A DNA stretch of 34,438 nt from JBAYJY01 sp041664945. GTDB lineage: Bacteria > UBP15 > UBA6099. Below the pieces are notes generated by a model. That model was not told the origin of the DNA. It saw only the letters and a list, made by a program, of their open reading frames with translations, and did not search any database. The stretch covers positions 1 to 34,438 of the forward strand of contig JBAYJY010000031.1 of the NCBI GenBank assembly GCA_041664945.1, given 5' to 3'. Both the position numbers and the translations under genes were made by a program. This document shows positions 16,173 through 24,940 of this stretch, piece by piece. The stretch's first letter is position 1, and each line of letters starts with the position of its first letter.

Positions 16173-18287
16173 CTATTGCGACGTTCCGAAATGATTTTTG
16201 CCCAAAATTATGCGCGCATCCACCGCAAGACACCCTTTTCCGGCCTCGTACGCTATGACGGGATTGATATCCAACTCCTTTATCATAGGGAATTTCGTTA
16301 CCAGCGTTGATATGCGGAACAATATGTCCTTCAGCGCTTCGGTGTCAGCCGGCTCCATTCCACGGAAAGCCCCGAGAACCTTTTTAGCCCTTATTTCAGT
16401 GATCATTATATCTGCGTCCATAGGGCCGATCGGCGCGACACGCAGCGCGACATCCTCCAGCGCCTCGACAAAAATGCCGCCCAGCCCGAATAGAACTACA
16501 TGCCCGAATGATTCATTTTCTTTCGCCCCGATGACGATCTCACGCCCGGAAACGGCCATTTTCTGGACGTATACACCCAATACACGGCTTTCAGGCATGG
16601 CTTTTTTCACGCCTTCAGTCAGCTTTGTGAACGCGTCCGCGCATTCGCTCACTGTATAAATATTAAGTATTATTCCTTTTACCTCGGTTTTGTGCAGCAC
16701 ATCCGGGGATGCGATTTTGACCGCGACAGGGAATCCGAGAGCGCTGGCGGCCTCAGCGGCTTCGGCTGCGGTGGCCGCAAGGCGCGTTTTCGCAGTCGGT
16801 ATGCCGGCGGCGGCGAGTATTTCGAGCGATTCCATCCCGAGTTCCTGGCGTCCTTCCGCTGCCGCTGCGTCAAGAATCAGCGCGATTGCCTTTTCGTCTA
16901 TTTCCTTGATAACAGGTTGCTGCGCGCGGAGGTCCGTGGCTTTTGTCGAGTAATCATAGAGGAGTTTCAGGGCGTGAAGCGACTCCTCAGGCGTTGTGAA
17001 AATGGGGTATTTAGTGGTTTTTTGAATCTCCGCGATGTCCGCCGGATTACCAACCAGGGACAGAACGACCGGTTTCGGGATCAGCTTCAGCATCTTATCG
17101 AGGTGCGGAAAAATGTTGATGCTGTCGGCGGTGATGCCTGCATTTTTCATATAGATCCAAGAGAGCATGAGCGCGTCGAATTCCTCTTCCTGAAGGGCGC
17201 GCATGATAGTGTTTGAGACCATCTGAAGGTCGAACATATCGCCGAGATCGAGTGGGTTATTCAGATTGATGACGCCTGCGCGGACATGTTTCTGCACATA
17301 ATCCGTGAAACCTTTCGGGAACTCTGGCAGAACGAAGCCGTTTTTTTCGCAGAGATCGGCGAGAATGACAGCATAACCGCCTGTCGGGGTTATGATGGCG
17401 ATGCGGTTGCCTTTCATGGGCGGCATGGCGAAAATCTTGCAGGCGGGCGCGATCTCGTCGAGTTCGCTCACGCGTGAGACGCCGACCTGCCTGAAGGCAG
17501 CGTCAACGATCTTGTCGTCGTTGGCGATAGCGGCAGTGTGCGATTTTGCGGTCTTGGCGCCGATCTCGGTCGTGTTGGTTTTCATAATTACAATGGGCTT
17601 TGTGCAGCCGCGCACGGCCTCCATAAACTCGCGGCCGCGATTGATCTCCTCAAGATAAAAGCCTATAACGCCGGTGCTTTTATCTGTTTCGAGGAACTTT
17701 ATCATGTCCGGTTCGCCGATGTTCAGCTTGTTGCCGAGGCTGACATATTTGTTGATGCCAAGATTTTGCGAGGCGAACATATAGATGAGGCCGAGCCCCA
17801 CGCCGCCGCTCTGAGTGAGCAGGGAAACATTTCCGTTCGGGAAACGGCTCATGCGCACGAACGGGAGGCAGATTCCGTTGTCCTGATTGATAAGCGCAAT
17901 GCAGTTCGGGCCGAGAAAGCGGATGTCGTTTTCTTTAGCGATTGAAAGCAACTGATTTTCGAGTTCTGCGCGTTCTGCGCCGAATTCAGAGAACCCGCCG
18001 CTGGAAATGACTGCTCGTTTGACGCCTTTTTTTGCGCATGCCGCGAAATGTTCGGGCACAAAGCGCGACGGGATGAGAAACACCGCGAGTCCGATTTTGC
18101 CGGGGATTTCTTCAACGCTCTGGTAGATTTTTAGGCCTTGAACGTTGCCTTCGTGCTGACCGACCGGGTAAATTTTTCCTTCATATTGAAAATCCATAAG
18201 ATTTTTGACGATGTTTTTGCCGAAATTATCGATTCTTTCAGATACGCCTATAACGGCAATGCTTTCCGGATAAAATAATTTTTCCAT
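16173..18287 (-). CDS. ADP-forming acyl-CoA synthetase (acetate--CoA ligase family, alpha-beta fusion)
   Basis: The ATG at 18287, with GGAGG eleven bases upstream, begins MEKLFYPESIAVIGVSER, the normal first strand of the CoA-binding domain; longer readings add unrelated sequence. The 704-aa protein has a CoA-binding Rossmann domain (1-130), succinyl-CoA-ligase-like flavodoxin domains with the phospho-histidine H250 in KSHTAAIA, and a C-terminal ATP-grasp domain (about 480-700). It interconverts acyl-CoA + ADP + Pi with acid + ATP + CoA, giving substrate-level ATP in fermentation or organic-acid activation. The acyl substrate cannot be told. It is monocistronic, with its own promoter. Confidence 0.93.
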   Translation of the reverse strand: MEKLFYPESIAVIGVSERIDNFGKNIVKNLMDFQYEGKIYPVGQHEGNVQGLKIYQSVEEIPGKIGLAVFLIPSRFVPEHFAACAKKGVKRAVISSGGFSEFGAERAELENQLLSIAKENDIRFLGPNCIALINQDNGICLPFVRMSRFPNGNVSLLTQSGGVGLGLIYMFASQNLGINKYVSLGNKLNIGEPDMIKFLETDKSTGVIGFYLEEINRGREFMEAVRGCTKPIVIMKTNTTEIGAKTAKSHTAAIANDDKIVDAAFRQVGVSRVSELDEIAPACKIFAMPPMKGNRIAIITPTGGYAVILADLCEKNGFVLPEFPKGFTDYVQKHVRAGVINLNNPLDLGDMFDLQMVSNTIMRALQEEEFDALMLSWIYMKNAGITADSINIFPHLDKMLKLIPKPVVLSLVGNPADIAEIQKTTKYPIFTTPEESLHALKLLYDYSTKATDLRAQQPVIKEIDEKAIALILDAAAAEGRQELGMESLEILAAAGIPTAKTRLAATAAEAAEAASALGFPVAVKIASPDVLHKTEVKGIILNIYTVSECADAFTKLTEGVKKAMPESRVLGVYVQKMAVSGREIVIGAKENESFGHVVLFGLGGIFVEALEDVALRVAPIGPMDADIMITEIRAKKVLGAFRGMEPADTEALKDILFRISTLVTKFPMIKELDINPVIAYEAGKGCLAVDARIILGKNHFGTSQ

Positions 18288-18332
18288 TATTTGAAGCCTC
18301 CATTCGATGTTCCCTGAAGGAACATAAAGCGT

Positions 18333-18362
18333 ATTATAGCGAAATGTGCCACGCAAAGACAA
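18333..18362 (-). promoter_or_regulatory. Promoter of the acyl-CoA synthetase with 5' stem-loop
   Basis: TTGTCT, 18 bases, TATAAT on the minus strand. The predicted start (about 18326) falls at the edge of the hairpin ATGTTCC-N5-GGAACAT (18307-18325), so the mRNA would begin with a stem-loop ahead of the GGAGG. Confidence 0.6.
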
Positions 18363-18380
18363 ATCAAAAATCGAAGAAAG

Positions 18381-18518
18381 AATGGGGTCAGGCCGAGAAA
18401 TATGAAAATTGAGTGAAGTGTGTGAAGTATAAATTGCCATATACTGGCTCATTATTCAATTTATTGTATGTGACATAACTATAAGAATCATTTTCATATT
18501 TCTCGGCCTGACCCCATT
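18381..18518. repeat. Left inverted-repeat pair of the RAYT element
   Basis: Two 29-bp arms (18381-18409 and 18490-18518) are perfect reverse complements, separated by about 80 bp. The right arm ends 20 bases before the transposase ATG. Confidence 0.9.
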
Positions 18519-18537
18519 GGTGTGTTATAATATTTTC

Positions 18538-19470
18538 ATGTCTCGGCCGCTTAGAATAGAATTTCCCAATGGGCTTTATCATGTAACCGCGCGTGGGAAC
18601 GAAAAGCGAAACATTTTCAATGATCGAAGAGACTTTCGAAAGCTGTTGGATATCGTCGGAATTTACGCCGAAAGACACGGTATCCGAATATATTGCTATG
18701 TGCTTATGAACAACCATTATCATATTATGTTAGAAACACCGAATGCTAATTTGACGGCATTTATGCATAACGTACAGTCGCATTACACTGGTTACTATAA
18801 TAATAGACATGAAAGGATCGGACATCTTTTTCAAGGCCGGTATAAAGCTCTGATTGTAGACAAAGATGCTTATTTCTTTTCACTGAGCAGGTATATTCAC
18901 TTGAATCCGGTGCGTGCGAGGATAACGTCGGAACCGGCAGCATGGGAGTGGAGCAGCTATTGTTACTACATTACCGAGATTCCGTGCCCAGTCTGGCTTA
19001 TACGAGACGAGATATTAAATCGTTACGACACTAAAACAATGGCAGCGATGAGGAAGTATCGCGAATACGTGGAAAAGGAACTATCCGATAATGAAGAAAT
19101 GATTTTCAGAGATATTAAAGGTCAACTGATTTTGGGCGGAGACGAGTTTTGGGATCGTGTTAAAAAATTGATTGTGGATGATGACAAAAAGATTGACTGT
19201 GAAATAGAGCAAGGGAGGACCTTATTAAGGTGGGGCGACAAGGAAGCTAACGAAGCTATAAGAAGAATTGCCGAAAAATACAGAGTTCCCGAGGAAAAGA
19301 TTGTTTCGAAAGGCGGGCACAAAAACAGGGCTAGAGAAGAAGCGATTGCCGAGTTTTACAATATGAGTTGTTGGAAGCAGACGGAAATTGCAAAAAAATT
19401 CAGAATAAGTCAAAGCGCAGTCAGAAAAACATTTCTCAAATGGGGTCAGGCCGAGAAATATGAAAATTAG
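18538..19470 (+). CDS. REP-associated tyrosine (Y1 HUH) transposase
   Basis: The ATG at 18538 gives 310 residues starting MSRPLRIEFPNGLYHVTARG, the standard N-terminus of the family. The HUH metal site is H60-Y61-H62 in NNHYHIM and the catalytic tyrosine is Y119 in SRYIHLNPVRA. A C-terminal helix-turn-helix (WKQTEIAKKFRISQSAVRK) is typical of the longer RAYT class. Such enzymes cut and rejoin single-stranded DNA at REP-type hairpins. The last codons (WGQAEKYEN-stop) are encoded by the 28-bp repeat itself. An extended -10 (TGTTATAAT, 18523-18531) lies 6 bases before the ATG, so the mRNA may be leaderless. Confidence 0.93.
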   Translation: MSRPLRIEFPNGLYHVTARGNEKRNIFNDRRDFRKLLDIVGIYAERHGIRIYCYVLMNNHYHIMLETPNANLTAFMHNVQSHYTGYYNNRHERIGHLFQGRYKALIVDKDAYFFSLSRYIHLNPVRARITSEPAAWEWSSYCYYITEIPCPVWLIRDEILNRYDTKTMAAMRKYREYVEKELSDNEEMIFRDIKGQLILGGDEFWDRVKKLIVDDDKKIDCEIEQGRTLLRWGDKEANEAIRRIAEKYRVPEEKIVSKGGHKNRAREEAIAEFYNMSCWKQTEIAKKFRISQSAVRKTFLKWGQAEKYEN

Positions 19471-19569
19471 GTGTTTCTATTAAGAATTTACACGTTTATT
19501 TTGGGCTATGGGAAATTGACATTAAATACATATAAAATCTAATTTTCATATTTCTCGGCCTGACCCCAT
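19440..19569. repeat. Right inverted-repeat pair of the RAYT element
   Basis: Two 31-bp arms (19440-19470 and 19539-19569) are perfect reverse complements with a 68-bp AT-rich loop. The left arm includes the end and stop codon of the transposase gene; the right arm ends 24 bp before the fmt start. Confidence 0.9.
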
Positions 19570-19593
19570 CAATTGAAGGATATTATTAAAGGT

Positions 19594-20529
19594 ATGGATA
19601 TAAATACAATATTTATGGGGACGCCTGAGTTTGCGGCGGTTTCGCTGAAAGCGGTGTGCGAAGCCGGTATTAAAGTTTCGGCGGTTGTGACGCAGCCGGA
19701 CCGGCCGCAAGGGCGAGGCAACCTTATGATCCCGTCGGCGGTGAAGCGAGTTGCGCTCGATTGCGGGATGCCGGTTTTTCAGCCGCGCCGAGCGGAGGAA
19801 ATCGTTGATGAGTTGGAGGCGATGGCGCCGGATTTCATACTTGTGGTGGCGTTCGGGCAGATTCTCCGGAGTTCGGTTCTGGATATTCCGAGGAAGTGTT
19901 GCATCAATGTGCATGCGTCGCTGCTTCCTGCCTACCGGGGCGCGTCGCCGATCAACAGGGCTATAATTAACGGCGAGATGGAAACCGGGGTTACGACGAT
20001 GGCTCTTGATGAGGGAATGGACACCGGCGACATTCTGCTCGTCGAGAAAACAGCGATTCTGCCGGAAGACACTGCGAGCGAACTGCACGACAGGCTGGCG
20101 GAATCCGGCGCACGGCTGCTCATAGAGACAATTCTGAATTTCGACAGCATTACGCCGCTGAAACAGGACAGCAGCCGAGCGACGATCGCAGCGAAACTGA
20201 CAAAAGACTCAGGGCGTCTGGACTGGTCCAAATCCGGAACTGAAATAAGGAATCTGATTCGCGGCTGCAACCCGTGGCCGTCGGCGTTTACTTTCCACCA
20301 AGGAAAGATGGTAAAGATATGGGAAGCGCGAATCAAAGAGAGCGGTCGCGCGCCAATCGCTGAACCGGGCGATATATTAAGAGTGGACAGCGCCGGAATA
20401 GAGGTTGCTGTCGGAGACGGTTCCGTAGTTGTGACTGAAATACAGCGGGAAGGGAAAAAACGGATGCCCGCATGCGAATATTTGAGAGGATGCACAGTTT
20501 GTGAAGGGGAAAAATTCGACAGAAACTAA
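19594..20529 (+). CDS. fmt: Methionyl-tRNA formyltransferase
   Basis: The ATG at 19594 begins MDINTIFMGTPEFA, the normal Fmt start; a TTG 21 bases upstream is less likely. The 311-aa protein has the formyl-transferase domain with N105, H107 and D143 (INVHASLLPAYRG and GMDTGD), and the C-terminal OB-fold-like domain. It formylates initiator Met-tRNA using 10-formyl-tetrahydrofolate. The stop overlaps rsmB by 29 bases. def is not upstream; instead the transposable element ends 24 bp before the start, so any former upstream partner or promoter has been displaced or lies beyond the element. Confidence 0.96.
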   Translation: MDINTIFMGTPEFAAVSLKAVCEAGIKVSAVVTQPDRPQGRGNLMIPSAVKRVALDCGMPVFQPRRAEEIVDELEAMAPDFILVVAFGQILRSSVLDIPRKCCINVHASLLPAYRGASPINRAIINGEMETGVTTMALDEGMDTGDILLVEKTAILPEDTASELHDRLAESGARLLIETILNFDSITPLKQDSSRATIAAKLTKDSGRLDWSKSGTEIRNLIRGCNPWPSAFTFHQGKMVKIWEARIKESGRAPIAEPGDILRVDSAGIEVAVGDGSVVVTEIQREGKKRMPACEYLRGCTVCEGEKFDRN

Positions 20530-21889
20530 CGGCGACGCCATTGCATATCGTGGCAGGAAACTGGCGTTTGAGGTGTTGAACCGCGTTTTGATGGGGGGCG
20601 GCTATTCGAACGCGCTGATGGCGTCGAAGTTTGAGCGCGGCAATCTTTCGACGGGCGACAAACAAGCGGCGACAAATCTTGTTTACGGCGTTCTCCGAAA
20701 CCTAACGCTTCTCGACGAAGTGTTCAGGTCCAAATCCGATAAAGGAAAGATCGAGTTGTCGCCGCCGCTTTTAACGCTCGGCCGCATGGCGATTTATGAA
20801 TTGCTGTTTTCGCAGAGCATACCGAATTATGCGTCTGTATCAGAATATGTAAAGCTGGCGAGAGGCGAGGGCAGTCCCGGCGAGGCTGGTTTTATGAACG
20901 CCTGCCTGAGGAAAGTGAGCAAGGACGACCGGGACAGATTAGTGAAGCGGATAAAGGACCCGATCGAACGGATGGCGCTGCGATATTCGCATCCGGAATG
21001 GATGGCGCGCGATTTTGCCGATTTGTATGGTGTCGAGGTTGCGCGCAACATACTGCGTTCGAATAACAATCCGCAGCCGGTTTATTTCCGTATAAATGCG
21101 CCGCGCATAAAAGTCGAGGATATCCTCACGGCGCTTGAGTATCAGCAGCGTGATTTCGAGGCTTTGGGCGCGCCGCCGTTCTGTCTCTGCCTGCCGTTCG
21201 GAAAGGGAGCGTTTCCCAAGAAAGAATACGAGTCCGGCTGGCTGACTGCGCAGGACAGAAGCACGCAGTTCATAGCGTTTTATCTGAATCCTGAACCGGG
21301 CGACAGGATTCTCGATCTATGTTGCGGATCGGGAATTAAAAGCGGGCAGTTGATGGAGTTGATGGGCTGCGAGGGAGAGCTTGTGGCTGTAGACATTTAC
21401 AAACACAAGCTGGAAAGCGTTGATGCGGAGTTCAGGCGGCTTGGGCTTCGAGGAGTGAAAACTGTCGAGGCGGATGTGACGAAGAAGCCTAAACTCGGGC
21501 AGTTCGAAAAAGTTCTTTTCGATGCGCCGTGTTCAGGCTCGGGAACAGTGCGCCACCGGCCGGAAATAAAATACAGGGTAAAAAGGGAAGACATAGCGGA
21601 GCTTACAAAAAAGCAGGACGCGCTGTTTGACGCAGCATCGGCATACGTTGCGCCGGGCGGGATTCTGGCGTATTCAACCTGCTCGCTGTTATCAGCGGAA
21701 AACGAAGACCGGGTGGGCGCGTTTCTGGATCGCCACTCGGAATTCATCCATATAACGAAAGAAGTCGAGGCGTCATTGCCGTTCAGCGTGGTGCATTTCC
21801 ACCGCGGCAGGTGGGGAACGACGTTCGTGCCCGTGACGGTGAATGGCTGCGGAACGTTCGTGAGTGTTTTGAGACGATTGCCGGGGTGA
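20501..21889 (+). CDS. rsmB: 16S rRNA (cytosine-C5)-methyltransferase RsmB, NusB-fused
   Basis: Starts at a GTG that overlaps the end of fmt; no better start precedes the NusB-like helical domain (about 18-150). The 462-aa protein continues with the RsmB/F-type SAM-dependent domain: LDLCCGSGIKSGQL (271-284), the motif IV cysteine C344 in DAPCSGSG and the catalytic motif VI cysteine C394 in YSTCS. It would methylate C967-equivalent of 16S rRNA. The SAM loop is CCGSGIKS rather than the usual CAAPGGKT, which is a deviation but keeps a glycine turn. fmt-rsmB order is conserved in many bacteria. Confidence 0.92.
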   Translation: MKGKNSTETNGDAIAYRGRKLAFEVLNRVLMGGGYSNALMASKFERGNLSTGDKQAATNLVYGVLRNLTLLDEVFRSKSDKGKIELSPPLLTLGRMAIYELLFSQSIPNYASVSEYVKLARGEGSPGEAGFMNACLRKVSKDDRDRLVKRIKDPIERMALRYSHPEWMARDFADLYGVEVARNILRSNNNPQPVYFRINAPRIKVEDILTALEYQQRDFEALGAPPFCLCLPFGKGAFPKKEYESGWLTAQDRSTQFIAFYLNPEPGDRILDLCCGSGIKSGQLMELMGCEGELVAVDIYKHKLESVDAEFRRLGLRGVKTVEADVTKKPKLGQFEKVLFDAPCSGSGTVRHRPEIKYRVKREDIAELTKKQDALFDAASAYVAPGGILAYSTCSLLSAENEDRVGAFLDRHSEFIHITKEVEASLPFSVVHFHRGRWGTTFVPVTVNGCGTFVSVLRRLPG

Positions 21890-21938
21890 AAGAAGCCGGA
21901 GGCGGGAAACGGTGATTTTTGCAAGGCATTGTTATAAA

Positions 21939-22064
21939 ATGAGAACTCGGAGTAAAATAAGACTTCTCGGCATTCTGAAAAGACAGGCAGCGAACAAGCG
22001 GACGCCTGATGCCGGGGCCGGCGAGGGAATGAAGAAGCAGAAATCTCCCGTTAAGGCACAGTGA
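21939..22064 (+). CDS. Possible small basic protein, 41 aa
   Basis: An ATG-initiated 41-codon ORF fills the gap between rsmB and the PASTA protein. It is rich in lysine and arginine (MRTRSKIRLLGILKRQ...) and has no recognised domain. There is no good SD; TATAAA lies just before the ATG. It may be non-coding. Confidence 0.25.
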   Translation: MRTRSKIRLLGILKRQAANKRTPDAGAGEGMKKQKSPVKAQ

Positions 22065-22086
22065 ACGAAAAGGAAAGCGCGCGCAG

Positions 22087-24219
22087 ATGATAGTAGGAAA
22101 AACGCTGGCCGGAAAATATCTGATTCAGGAACAGATACGCCAACAGCAGTTTTATGACGTGTATTTGGCGCAACTGATAAACACCGAAAAAAGATTTCTG
22201 GTTAAATGGATTAGGAAAGAACTGGTGGAACCGGGCCGCACGTTCGGGAAAATAAAACCCAACCTGATGGTTGTGGCGTCCATGAGGCATCAGGGCATTA
22301 CGTCGCTCAGGGATTTCGGAGAGGACGAAACTATATTCCTCGTCGAAGATTATTTCGAGGGCGCGATTCTGCGGGAAGTGGTTGAACGCACAACCGGAGA
22401 AGTTTCAGGCATCAACGCGCTCCACGCTCTCAATCTCGGAATAAAAATCACGGACGCGCTGCACGCCGCGCATTCGCGCGGTATCGTTCACGGGCAGATA
22501 ACGCCTGAATCGATCGTTGTCTCCGGAGAGCTGAATCCTAAAATCGCTGATTTCTATCTTCTGTATTTTTTAACCGCCGAATTGAAAACGATGTCGGAGT
22601 TTCAGGGACGCGATATAAGGTACTGCGCGCCTGAGATAATCGCCGGCTCGAAACCGACATATGAATCGGACATATATTCGATCGGAATTATCTTATACGA
22701 ATTGCTCACGGGCAGGCCGCCGTTCGAGCGTGAGAACTCGCTGTCGATAGCGCTGGATAAAATTCACGCCGAGGTCAGAAGCCCGCGTGAAATCAATTCT
22801 GAAGTGCCGCGTCTGCTGGAATCAGTGATATTGAAATGCATAAAGCGCAATTCGGAGTCGCGTTACAAAAACGCGGGCGAATTGCTCTCTGAATTGCATT
22901 TATGCCGTTCCTCGCTTTTGCGCGCCGCCGCAGACGGACAGAAACTTGAAGCGCCTGCGGCGCCGGCGCCGGCCGCGCCGGTTGTCTCAACGCCGGAACC
23001 TGCGGCGATCAATGCGCCGGTCGAAACGCTTAGACAGTCTGTTCCAGTCGCGGAGCCGCCGAAAAAACCGGAAACGCTCGGAAACTTAGTGCATCAGAAA
23101 GAAGTTGCCGCTGAAGCGGCGGCAAACGGACCTGCTGACCGGGGGCAGGAATCGCAGAGCGCCGCAGCGGCGCCTGCCGCGCAGAATATTGTCGCCCCGC
23201 CGATGCAGCCTTCTCAGGCTCCGATTAGCCCCGAACAAATTAAGGAGAGCGTTCCTTTGAAGAAAAAACTTCCAAAAGGTTTAGTTCCGCTACTTATCGC
23301 CGCCGGAGTGTTTTTTGTTCTCTTGGGCATTTTCCTGAAGTTCTTTCTTTCGTTCATAGGCGGGCCGGCTGTAGGTTCAGCCGTCGTTCCGAATCTGATC
23401 GGCAAGAGCGTGATAGAAGCTAAGGCGCTGTTGGGCAACAAGGGGCTGATCCCGGTTGTTTCCGGCAGGCAGAGCAGCGACGAGATACCGGAAGGCTACA
23501 TACTTTTGCAGACGCCTGAATCCGGAACGAATGTTAAGAAGGGCCGCGAAATAAGTTTGGTTCTCAGCAGCGGACAGGAGAAAGTGTCGGTTCCGAAGTT
23601 AGTGGGACTGACAATAGAGGAAGCGACGGCGATAATAGTGAAATCACAACTGAAGCTGGGCGAGCAGCGCAAGGAACTCAGCGACCAGTACGAAGCCGGC
23701 ATAGTGATAGAACAGTCGCCGCAGCCCGGCGAGGAACGATTTGTCGGGCGTTCGGTCAATGTAGTGATAAGCAGCGGAAAAGCGTCTCTGATAATAACAA
23801 TGCCGCGCATCACGGATCTTGCGGCTGATCAGGCTCGCGACATTCTGGAAATGAACAATTTGAAAAATGTCGAGACGGCTGCGGTGGCGGTTGGCGGCGT
23901 CTCTGAAAACACTGTTGTGGCGCAGAGCGTGCTTGAGGGGTCGAACATCGCTCCAGACCAGAAAATTGTTATGTTTGTCGCCGCGCCGCAGAACGAAGAC
24001 AGCGGTAACGAAGTTAAGGGCGTCGTGAACCTGAACATTTCCGAGAACGAAGGGAATCAGGAAGTCGTCGTGATGGTGTTCGACCGCAACGGCAGCCGCG
24101 AGGTATATCGCAACGTTCACAGCCCCGGCGAAGCGCTCAAGATCCCGGTTTCCGGCACGGGCAAGGTGAACGTAAAGGTTTTCCTCAACGGTTTTATTCT
24201 TAAAGATCAGAATCTATAA
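22087..24219 (+). CDS. PASTA-domain serine/threonine kinase-like protein, predicted pseudokinase
   Basis: A 710-aa PknB/PrkC-like architecture: kinase-fold domain (about 8-275), Ala/Pro-rich linker (285-390), one transmembrane helix (398-421), three PASTA repeats (about 432-496, 500-564, 570-633) and a C-terminal beta domain. Key catalytic parts are changed. The HRDxKPxN loop reads HGQITPES (135-142), so the catalytic Asp is Gln137 and the Lys and Asn are Thr and Ser. DFG is DFY (155-157). The glycine-rich loop lacks all glycines (EQIRQQQFYDVY). K40 and APE (181-183) remain. It may bind peptidoglycan fragments outside and signal or scaffold without phosphorylating. Position beside fmt-rsmB and rpe matches the usual locus of PASTA kinases, but no PP2C phosphatase or rsgA is present. 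Confidence 0.9.
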   Translation: MIVGKTLAGKYLIQEQIRQQQFYDVYLAQLINTEKRFLVKWIRKELVEPGRTFGKIKPNLMVVASMRHQGITSLRDFGEDETIFLVEDYFEGAILREVVERTTGEVSGINALHALNLGIKITDALHAAHSRGIVHGQITPESIVVSGELNPKIADFYLLYFLTAELKTMSEFQGRDIRYCAPEIIAGSKPTYESDIYSIGIILYELLTGRPPFERENSLSIALDKIHAEVRSPREINSEVPRLLESVILKCIKRNSESRYKNAGELLSELHLCRSSLLRAAADGQKLEAPAAPAPAAPVVSTPEPAAINAPVETLRQSVPVAEPPKKPETLGNLVHQKEVAAEAAANGPADRGQESQSAAAAPAAQNIVAPPMQPSQAPISPEQIKESVPLKKKLPKGLVPLLIAAGVFFVLLGIFLKFFLSFIGGPAVGSAVVPNLIGKSVIEAKALLGNKGLIPVVSGRQSSDEIPEGYILLQTPESGTNVKKGREISLVLSSGQEKVSVPKLVGLTIEEATAIIVKSQLKLGEQRKELSDQYEAGIVIEQSPQPGEERFVGRSVNVVISSGKASLIITMPRITDLAADQARDILEMNNLKNVETAAVAVGGVSENTVVAQSVLEGSNIAPDQKIVMFVAAPQNEDSGNEVKGVVNLNISENEGNQEVVVMVFDRNGSREVYRNVHSPGEALKIPVSGTGKVNVKVFLNGFILKDQNL

Positions 24220-24249
24220 GCGCCGGAAAATTGCAGCGAGGCACATTGA

Positions 24250-24921
24250 ATGAAAAAGACAATAATATCTCCGTCGCTTCTTAGCGCCGATTTTTTGAGG
24301 TTGAGCGAACAGCTCGGCGAACTAAAAGCCGCCGGCGCCGACACGCTGCATGTGGATGTCATGGACGGTTGGTTCGTGCCGAACATTTCCTTCGGGCAGG
24401 TTGTAGTCGCTTCGATAAACGAAGGCGTCCCGATTCCGATGGATGTCCACCTAATGGTTCAGGATCCGGAGCGCTATTTAGACAAATACAACTTAAGCAA
24501 TGTGAATGATATCTGTGTGCATCCTGAAGCCACGCGGCACCTTGACCGGGCGTTGCAGGTGATAAAAGGTTTCGGCAAGCGGGCGTCGGTCGCGCTGAAT
24601 CCGTCGACGCCTCTGTCGGCGATCGAATGGGCGCTCGACAGGCTTGATATGATCATGATAATGACGGTGAATCCAGGTTTCGGCGGCCAGTCTTTCATAC
24701 CCGCGATGCTTCCTAAAATAGAGGCGGCCCGCAAAATGGCGGACAGCCGCGGGCTGGACATTATCATAGGCGTCGACGGCGGAGTGAACGGAAAGAATGC
24801 CGGGCAGATCGTCAGCGCCGGAGCTGAATATCTTGTAGCCGGCAATTTTGTTTTCTCGCGCGAAGGCTCGATAGCGAAAGCGATGGAAGTTCTCAGGCGG
24901 GAAACATCGCGGGATAACTAA
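24250..24921 (+). CDS. rpe: Ribulose-phosphate 3-epimerase
   Basis: A 223-aa TIM-barrel protein of normal family length. ISPSLLSADF opens strand 1; metal/catalytic residues are H34, D36 (HVDVMDG), H67 (DVHLMV) and D176 (GVDGGVN). VNPGFGGQSF is the phosphate-binding signature. It interconverts ribulose 5-phosphate and xylulose 5-phosphate in the pentose phosphate pathway. It lies 30 bases after the PASTA protein gene, as in related clusters. GCGAGG about 11 bases upstream serves as SD. The gene converges with the minus-strand glycan operon, and I see no clear terminator in the 19-base gap. Confidence 0.97.
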   Translation: MKKTIISPSLLSADFLRLSEQLGELKAAGADTLHVDVMDGWFVPNISFGQVVVASINEGVPIPMDVHLMVQDPERYLDKYNLSNVNDICVHPEATRHLDRALQVIKGFGKRASVALNPSTPLSAIEWALDRLDMIMIMTVNPGFGGQSFIPAMLPKIEAARKMADSRGLDIIIGVDGGVNGKNAGQIVSAGAEYLVAGNFVFSREGSIAKAMEVLRRETSRDN

Positions 24922-24940
24922 CACATCTTAATTCCCAAAA

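Larger units (their letters stand above)
18381..19569 (+). mobile_element. RAYT-type element bounded by two inverted-repeat pairs
   Basis: A transposase gene lies between two stem-loop modules, each made of two inverted copies of the same 28-bp sequence that begins ATGGGGTCAGGCCGAG and ends AAATATGAAAAT. The copies are at 18382-18409 (+), 18490-18517 (-), 19440-19467 (+) and 19542-19569 (-), all identical over 28 bp. This is the arrangement expected for REP-associated tyrosine transposases and their palindromic targets. The element lies between the acyl-CoA synthetase promoter and fmt and is more AT-rich than its neighbours. I see no direct repeat duplication at the ends. Confidence 0.8.

Noticed and set aside
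18388..18723. 111-codon minus-strand ORF over the left repeat and the transposase start
   Set aside because: It is a shadow of the inverted repeats and the transposase reading frame, with no coding features.
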